From: Variovorax brevis
Lineage (GTDB): Bacteria > Pseudomonadota > Gammaproteobacteria > Burkholderiales > Burkholderiaceae_C
Direction: 5' to 3'
NCBI RefSeq assembly: GCF_030317105.1
Contig: NZ_JASZYG010000005.1
Coordinates: 434,001 to 498,000 of the forward strand
DNA length: 64,000 nt
The notes beneath the pieces are model-generated. The model was not told the origin of the DNA, did not search any database, and was given only the letters and a program-made list of their open reading frames with translations. Position numbers and translations under genes: made by a program. Positions 59,024-64,000 of the stretch are shown here, one piece after another. Each line of letters opens with the position of its first letter. Positions within the stretch are counted from its first letter, which is position 1.

Positions 59024-59928
59024 TTTTTCGGAAGGCGCGGTCTGGGCGTTTTCCCGGCCTTCGCCCGGGTCGTGGCGGGCTTTGGTGTCGGGTTGGCCAC
59101 CTGACGAAGGCCTTCGAGCGCGGCGTCGACGATGGTGGGTTCGGCGCCGACGGCGTAGACCGCATAGGCCGGATAAAGGTACTCCGGCGTTCCCGGAACG
59201 CGGCGCAGGCGGCCGGATTCCAGATGGCTTCGAACCACGTCGAGGCGGAAGTAGCCCGTGCCGCCAGCGGCCAGCACGTATTCCAGCCCCAGGGGGCCGA
59301 GCCCGGCGCGCACGGGCGCGTTGGAGAGTTCGGGGAAAGCCAGGTCGTGCTGCGCCGCGAACTCGGGGCCCCAATCGACGTTGACGTAGTGCGCGGCCTG
59401 GGGCGTGCGCAGGCGCTTGTCGGTGGTGACCATGATGAGCTTTTCCTCGATGAGCAACTCCACGCGCAGCCCCGGGCGCTGCTGCGGGGCGTAGGCGATG
59501 GCGATGTCCAGCACGCCGGCTGCTACCTGGTCGAGCAGGTCGCGCGGGAAGTCGACCTCGGTGCGGATGGCGAGGTCGGGCACGCGAGCGCGCATCCACA
59601 TCAGCCAACGGGGCAAGAGCGGATGCCACAGGCTGACTTCGCAACCCACGGAGAGCACCGCGCGGCTGCCGGTCGGCACGGCGACCTGTTGGCGCGCACG
59701 CTCCCACACCTGCACCAGCGTGGTCGCGTGGGGCAGGAAATGCTCGCCCGCGACGGTGAGCGCAGCGCCGGCCTTGTTGCGCACGAACAGGGTGCGGCCG
59801 AGCAGTTCCTCCAGCGTGCGAACGCGTGCGCTCACAGAGGTCTGCGTGACGTGCAAACGCTCGGCGGCGCGCTGGAAACTGCGCGTTGCAACGATTTCGA
59901 GGAAGGTGCGCGCCAGGTTGATGTCCAT
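59020..59928 (-). CDS. LysR family transcriptional regulator
   Basis: A 302-residue LysR protein. HTH at about 3-60 (INLARTFLEIVATRSFQRAAERLHVTQTSVSARVRTLEELLG), effector domain from about 90, and a basic C-terminal tail (TTRAKAGKTPRPRLPKN) that is unusual for the family. The start at 59928 is chosen because earlier in-frame codons do not fit the HTH. It is divergent from a 79-residue gene with a 112-base gap, and upstream of the HDAC-family gene. Its target is not evident. Confidence 0.87.
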   Translation of the reverse strand: MDINLARTFLEIVATRSFQRAAERLHVTQTSVSARVRTLEELLGRTLFVRNKAGAALTVAGEHFLPHATTLVQVWERARQQVAVPTGSRAVLSVGCEVSLWHPLLPRWLMWMRARVPDLAIRTEVDFPRDLLDQVAAGVLDIAIAYAPQQRPGLRVELLIEEKLIMVTTDKRLRTPQAAHYVNVDWGPEFAAQHDLAFPELSNAPVRAGLGPLGLEYVLAAGGTGYFRLDVVRSHLESGRLRRVPGTPEYLYPAYAVYAVGAEPTIVDAALEGLRQVANPTPKPATTRAKAGKTPRPRLPKN

Positions 59929-60040
59929 GGATTGCCTCGGGTTGAATGCAATTATTTTGCATGGAATTGGCAATAAATATCGTTGTACTTATTGCAAAGG
60001 GCTGCGGATGATGGGCCCCAGTCTCTCAAGGAGTTCCGCC

Positions 60041-60280
60041 ATGACAACGCTCAACCGCACGACCAGGGGGTCTGCTGCCATCGACGGCTTTTCGGCTGTC
60101 GTCGAGGCCTTCGCCGAGGAAACCTTCATGCTGCTGAAGGCGCTGGCGAGCCCGAACAAGATCCTCGGGGAAGTCGAGCAGATGCGCAGCTTGCTGACCG
60201 ACGCCCACGCTGCCGAAGCCACGGACCCTGCGCGCGCTGCGGCGCTGAGAAGGCGCGCCTCGCGCATCGGCCTGCGCTAA
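60041..60280 (+). CDS. Small hypothetical protein, 79 residues
   Basis: A helical, soluble small protein without known domain: MTTLNRTTRGSAAIDGFSAVVEAFAEE, then a helix FMLLKALASPNKILGEVEQMRSLL and an Ala/Arg-rich tail. A strong AAGGAG site 8 bases before ATG supports translation. It is divergent from the LysR gene, so it may be that regulator's target. No function can be assigned. Confidence 0.7.
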   Translation: MTTLNRTTRGSAAIDGFSAVVEAFAEETFMLLKALASPNKILGEVEQMRSLLTDAHAAEATDPARAAALRRRASRIGLR

Positions 60281-60389
60281 CTTGTTGCCCTGGCGCCCAA
60301 CTATTGCGCGCCAGGGAAGCCTCCAGGTTGATCCGGGTTCCAGCCGCGTAGGATGAAGCGGCAGGGGAGCCTTCGATCACGGAGAGGCT

Positions 60390-60689
60390 ATGGAAATTGA
60401 CGGCGGCAAGCGCGAATACTCACGCGCGGACAGCGAGAAGTTCGATCCCCAGGGCTTGCGGCGCACGACCTTCATGGGCCGCGCCCTGAAGGCGGTGATG
60501 GCCATCATCACCATCGCGGCGGTGCTCGCATGCATCCCCTACCGGGACGGTGCCGACTTTCCCATGATGGGCCTGCTCATCTACGTCATTGGCATGGCCT
60601 TCGTCACCATGCCGCTTTGCCTTTGGTACGAGTGGCTGCTCAAGGTGCACCAGGAGAACGTGACGCGCGCGCAGCTGGCCGCGCACTAG
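60390..60689 (+). CDS. Small membrane protein, 99 residues
   Basis: A hypothetical protein with a charged N-terminus (about 30 residues) and two predicted membrane helices (about 31-50 and 58-80: VMAIITIAAVLACIPY and FPMMGLLIYVIGMAFVTMPLCLWYEW). GGAGAGGCT precedes the ATG. It is convergent with the Na/Pi cotransporter gene. No family is recognised. Confidence 0.7.
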   Translation: MEIDGGKREYSRADSEKFDPQGLRRTTFMGRALKAVMAIITIAAVLACIPYRDGADFPMMGLLIYVIGMAFVTMPLCLWYEWLLKVHQENVTRAQLAAH

Positions 60690-60706
60690 CGCCGCCGCCT
60701 CAACAA

Positions 60707-62362
60707 CTACTCGAGCGACCCCAGCCGCGACGTCCGAAGGCGGCTTGGCGCCAGCGCCCCCGCCGAGTCCAGGATCGGGTAGGCGATCGAACAGATGTGC
60801 GAGTTGATGCGCTTCAGGTCGCTGATCAGGTCGATGTGCAGCGAACTCGTTTCAATGCTCGACGCCGTTTGCTCCGACAAGCGCGCCAGGTGCGTGCTGG
60901 CGTAGGCATGTTCAAGGTCCCGGAAGCGCGCCTTTTCTTCCAGCAAGCGTTGCGCGTCGCGCACGTTGCCATTCAGGAACACGCTCATGCCCAGCCGCAG
61001 GTTGGCCACCAGGCGTTCGTGCAGCTCGACGATCTCCCGCATGCCCGCCTCTGAAAAATTGCGTTGCGGGCGGATCTTCTTGTCCTCGATGTCGATGATC
61101 ACGCGCTCGATGATGTCGCCGATCTGCTCCATGTTGATGGTGAAGCTGATGATGTCCGTCCAGCGGCGGCTTTCCGATTCGCCCAGCGCCTCGCGCGAGA
61201 TCTTCGTCAGGTAGTACTTGATGTCCGAGTAGAGCTTGTCGACCGTGTCGTCCATCTTGCGCAGCTCCTCGGCCAGCTGCAGGTCGTTGTGGCGGATGAC
61301 GTTGAGCATGCCGATGAGCATGGTCTCGACGACGTCGGCCTGGTGCAGCGCCTCGCGCGCCGCGTTGGAAATGGCCAAGCTCGGCGTCGACAGCGCCGAG
61401 GGGTCCAGATGCTGGGGCCGTCCGCTGGCCACCGGCTCGGCCGGCTCGGGCAGCATGCGGGTGACGAACTTGGCGACCCAGTTTGTCAGGCCGATGAAGC
61501 AGATGCTCATCACCACGTTGAAGGCCAGGTGGTACAGCACCACCAGCTGCGTCGCGTTCACATACGGTCGAACATGGTTCAGATAGAGCCCGACGAAGGG
61601 CGCTGCAACGGCCACGCCCAGCAGCTTGAACAGCAGGTTGCCCACCGTCACCCGCCGCACGGTCATGGAGGCCCGGGCCGTGGTCAGCACCGCCAGCAGT
61701 CCGCTGCCCAGGTTGGCGCCGAGCACGAGGCCCAGCGCCACGTCGAGCGGCACCACATTCGAGCTCGCCATCGCGGCCACCAGCAGCACGATGGCCAGGC
61801 TTGAATAGGCGACCACAGCCAGCGCCGCGCCGATGGTGATCTCCAGCAGCACGTCACTGGTGAGAGACGCAAGCAGCGCACGTACGGGGGGTGAATCGAA
61901 CAGCGGCCCCGTCGCAGCCACCACCAGCTGCAGGGCCAGCAGCATCAGGCCGAGCCCGATGAACACCCGCCCGACGCGGCCCCACGCGGTCGCCGAGCGC
62001 GAGATGTAGAGCACCACGCCCACGAAGATGAACAGGGGCGAGAGCCATGAAAGGTCGGTGGAGAACAGCACCGACATGAGGGCGGTCCCCACATCCGCAC
62101 CGCGCATCACCGCCAATGCGGCAGGCAAGGTGATGAGGCCTTGCCCGACGAAGGAGGAGGTCATCAGCGAAGTCGCCGTGCTCGACTGCACCAGCGCCGT
62201 GACGCCGATGCCCGACAGCGCAGCCGTGAACCGGTTGCGCATGCTGCGCGCCAAGAACTTGCGCAGGTTGGTGCCGAACACGCCCATCACGCCCGTGCGG
62301 ACAAGATGGGTACCCCAAACCAGCAGCGCAACGGCTGCCAGTAAGTTCAACAAATGTTTCAT
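60707..62362 (-). CDS. Na/Pi cotransporter family protein with PhoU-like C-terminus
   Basis: A 551-residue protein of the bacterial Na+/phosphate cotransporter family. The membrane half (1-305) contains two inverted repeats: ALVQSSTATSLMTSS (58-70) is the QSS signature and LGLVLGANLGSGLL its counterpart. Residues about 340-530 form a PhoU-like helical domain (MDDTVDKLYSDIKYYL, MEQIGDIIERVI). It may import or export phosphate or another anion. It precedes lspA in the same direction after a 53-base gap measured from the lspA stop, but lspA lies upstream, so it is the third gene after ileS and lspA. Confidence 0.88.
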   Translation of the reverse strand: MKHLLNLLAAVALLVWGTHLVRTGVMGVFGTNLRKFLARSMRNRFTAALSGIGVTALVQSSTATSLMTSSFVGQGLITLPAALAVMRGADVGTALMSVLFSTDLSWLSPLFIFVGVVLYISRSATAWGRVGRVFIGLGLMLLALQLVVAATGPLFDSPPVRALLASLTSDVLLEITIGAALAVVAYSSLAIVLLVAAMASSNVVPLDVALGLVLGANLGSGLLAVLTTARASMTVRRVTVGNLLFKLLGVAVAAPFVGLYLNHVRPYVNATQLVVLYHLAFNVVMSICFIGLTNWVAKFVTRMLPEPAEPVASGRPQHLDPSALSTPSLAISNAAREALHQADVVETMLIGMLNVIRHNDLQLAEELRKMDDTVDKLYSDIKYYLTKISREALGESESRRWTDIISFTINMEQIGDIIERVIIDIEDKKIRPQRNFSEAGMREIVELHERLVANLRLGMSVFLNGNVRDAQRLLEEKARFRDLEHAYASTHLARLSEQTASSIETSSLHIDLISDLKRINSHICSIAYPILDSAGALAPSRLRTSRLGSLE

Positions 62363-62415
62363 GGATGCCGAAGACTATACGCGGACGAATCCGCGCAGGG
62401 CATCCGCGCGGCGCT

Positions 62416-62916
62416 TCAGCGGGCGCGCCGCACGCGTCGCAGTTCGTCCAGGATCAGGAAGACGGCGCCCAGGGTGATGGCGCTGTCGGCCACATTGAAG
62501 GCCGGGAAGTGCTGGGTGCCCCAGTGGAAGTCCAGGAAGTCCACGACGTAGCCGTGCATCATCCGGTCGATCACATTGCCGATCGCGCCGCCGAGGATGA
62601 GGGCCATCGACAGCGAGAACAGCTTCTGGCCCGCGTGTGACTTGAGCATCCAGATGATGAATGCCGCCGCCGCCACGCCGATGCCCGTGAACATCCAGCG
62701 CTGCCATCCCGACGCATCGGCCAGGAAGGAAAACGCCGCGCCCGTGTTGTGGGCGCGCACGATGTTGAAGAAGCTCGTGACGACGGTCTGGTCCCCGTAC
62801 TGGTAGTAGCCCAGGATCAGCGTCTTGGTGAACTGGTCCACGATGACGATGATCAGCGCGATGCCCAGCCAGGGCCAGATGCCTTGCGAGCCGCCCGAAG
62901 GCCTGGAGCGCGCCAT
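62416..62916 (-). CDS. lspA: Lipoprotein signal peptidase
   Basis: A 166-residue four-helix inner-membrane aspartyl protease that removes signal peptides from prolipoproteins. Catalytic Asp117 (GNVIDRM) and Asp144 (FNVADSAI) are present, with VDQFTK near residue 26 and NTGAAFSFL near 57-65 as further LspA marks. Its start overlaps the ileS stop by four bases (ATGA); ileS-lspA is the standard proteobacterial gene order. Confidence 0.95.
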   Translation of the reverse strand: MARSRPSGGSQGIWPWLGIALIIVIVDQFTKTLILGYYQYGDQTVVTSFFNIVRAHNTGAAFSFLADASGWQRWMFTGIGVAAAAFIIWMLKSHAGQKLFSLSMALILGGAIGNVIDRMMHGYVVDFLDFHWGTQHFPAFNVADSAITLGAVFLILDELRRVRRAR

Positions 62917-64000
62917 CAAGCCACCTTGCGCACTTCGCCGGCGCCGTAGAGGTTGGTGGTGCAGCGCCCGCACAGCGTGGGGCGGTCGACGTCGTGGCCG
63001 ACGTCGGTGCGCCAGTGCCAGCAACGCTCGCACTTGAGCGCCGTGCTCGGCACCACCCGCGTTGCAAGTTCGCCGCCTTCGATGAGTTCGACCGCCGAGG
63101 TGATCAGCACGAACTTCAGGTCGTCGCCCAGGCTGGCGAGCAGGGCGTAGTCGTCGGCGCTGGCCGTGAGCTGCACGTTGGCCTGCAGCGACGAGCCGAC
63201 CTTGCCGTCCGCACGCACCGCCTCGATGTCCTTGTTGACCACGTCGCGTACTTCGCGGATGCGGTTCCACTTGGCCAACAGGGCTTCGTCGGGCGTGCCC
63301 AGGTCCAGGTAGGTCTGCGTGAAGATCGAGTGGCCCTTGCCGTCCTCGGTGGCGCAGAACTTCCATGCTTCCTCGGCCGTGAAGCTCAGGAAGGGCGCCA
63401 TCCAGCGCAGCATGGCTTGCAGGATGTGCCAGAGTGCGGTCTGCGCACTGCGACGTGCCTGCGAGCCGGCGGCGGTGGTGTAGAGGCGGTCCTTGAGCAC
63501 GTCGAGGTAGAACGCGCCGAGGTCTTCGCTGCAATACACCTGCAGCTTGGAGACCACCGGGTGGAATTCATAGACCTTGTAGTGCGCGAGGATCTCGGCC
63601 TGGAACTGCGACGCGCGGCTGAGCGCATAGCGGTCGATCTCCAGCAAATCTTCGAAAGGCACGAGGTCTTTTGCGATGTCGAAGTCGCTGGTGTTCGCAA
63701 GCAGGAAGCGCAGCGTGTTGCGGATGCGTCGATACGCATCGACCACACGGGCGAGGATCTTGTCGTCGCCGGCGATGTCGCCCGAGTAGTCGCTCGCGGC
63801 CACCCACAGGCGGATGATTTCGGCGCCGAGCTTCTTGCTGACCTCTTGCGGGTCGATGCCGTTGCCCAGCGACTTGCTCATCTTGCGTCCCTGGCTGTCC
63901 ACGGTGAACCCGTGCGTCAGCAGGCCGCGATACGGCGCGCGGCCTTCCAGCGCGGACGCCAGCAGCAGCGACGAGTGGAACCAGCCGCGATGCTGGTCAT
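62916..64000 (-). CDS. ileS: Isoleucyl-tRNA synthetase, C-terminal part (5' end outside window)
   Basis: About 360 C-terminal residues of the roughly 940-residue class I synthetase. The frame is open to the window edge. It starts at DQHRGWFHSSLLL; the KMSKS loop GRKMSKSLGNG follows, then the anticodon-binding helical domain (WAASDYSGDI, RNTLRFLLAN, DRYALSR) and the C-terminal zinc finger CERCWHW...CGRC. An apparent GTG start at 63902 is internal. It attaches isoleucine to tRNA-Ile in the cytoplasm and is coupled to lspA. Confidence 0.96.
   Translation of the reverse strand, partial: DQHRGWFHSSLLLASALEGRAPYRGLLTHGFTVDSQGRKMSKSLGNGIDPQEVSKKLGAEIIRLWVAASDYSGDIAGDDKILARVVDAYRRIRNTLRFLLANTSDFDIAKDLVPFEDLLEIDRYALSRASQFQAEILAHYKVYEFHPVVSKLQVYCSEDLGAFYLDVLKDRLYTTAAGSQARRSAQTALWHILQAMLRWMAPFLSFTAEEAWKFCATEDGKGHSIFTQTYLDLGTPDEALLAKWNRIREVRDVVNKDIEAVRADGKVGSSLQANVQLTASADDYALLASLGDDLKFVLITSAVELIEGGELATRVVPSTALKCERCWHWRTDVGHDVDRPTLCGRCTTNLYGAGEVRKVA

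Noticed and set aside
63902..63904. GTG as start of ileS
   Set aside because: The frame stays open to the window edge, and the residues before it (DQHRGWFHSSLLL) are conserved in IleS.

Overview
The window reads as chromosomal DNA of a high-GC betaproteobacterium of the order Burkholderiales, most likely the Comamonadaceae (Variovorax or Acidovorax type). The reasons are the GC-rich codon use, four Bug-family (TctC) solute-binding proteins, palindromic intergenic repeats, and dense catabolic cassettes for aromatic and organic acids. This placement is inference from content; there is no rRNA or other marker in view. No tRNA, IS element, prophage or CRISPR array was seen.

Layout. 1-4.6 kb (+): a D-2-hydroxyacid dehydrogenase (5' end outside the window), an RraA-family aldolase-like protein and a large FAD/Fe-S oxidoreductase of the YdiJ type. 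4.8-8.1 kb (-): an Asp/Glu racemase-family protein, an MFS carrier and an RpiR regulator with a matching palindrome. 8.3-15.8 kb (-): a tight eight-gene gallate meta-cleavage operon (ligJ, galC, bug, galA, bug, a cytosolic binding-protein-like gene, ligI, a DUF1932 dehydrogenase). 16.1-17.3 kb (+): an EEP-family hydrolase. 17.5-21.3 kb (-): a TRAP transporter dctP-dctQ-dctM whose DctM carries an EPP-repeat insert. 21.5-26.4 kb (-): an SDR, then an HtrA-like protease / MoxR / DUF58 / VWA operon. 26.4-31.6 kb: tatD, a secreted protein with 11-residue repeats, mscS, a spermidine-synthase-like protein and a GspE/PilB-type ATPase. 31.7-33.7 kb (+): TctB-TctA without a TctC. 33.8-41.6 kb: a Rieske oxygenase, Bug, gamma-glutamyltransferase-like, EamA, SDR, quinone oxidoreductase and LysR genes. 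41.6-42.4 kb: palindromic repeats. 42.4-53.6 kb: glyoxylate carboligase, an alpha/beta hydrolase, a PanE-like reductase, an FAH-family protein, and the oxalate operon oxc-frc-PAS-frc next to a divergent Crp/Fnr regulator. 53.7-60 kb (-): a complete tctC-tctB-tctA operon with a cytidylate-kinase-like/BON gene, an HDAC-family hydrolase and a LysR gene. 60-64 kb: two small genes, a Na/Pi cotransporter, lspA and the 3' part of ileS.

How the parts fit. The gallate operon should open gallate, hydrate the product and split it to pyruvate and oxaloacetate. The oxalate cluster activates oxalate (frc) and decarboxylates it (oxc). With the PanE-like reductase and glyoxylate carboligase it may also assimilate oxalate through glyoxylate.

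The most notable signal is a near-identical FNR-type palindrome, TTGACCTnnGTCAA with a conserved flank. It lies upstream of oxc, of the tctCBA operon and of the HDAC-family gene. The Crp/Fnr protein encoded beside oxc carries the E-xx-SR recognition residues expected for TTGA half-sites but no Fe-S cysteines. This suggests a small regulon linking oxalate breakdown, a tripartite carboxylate importer and a deacetylase-like enzyme.
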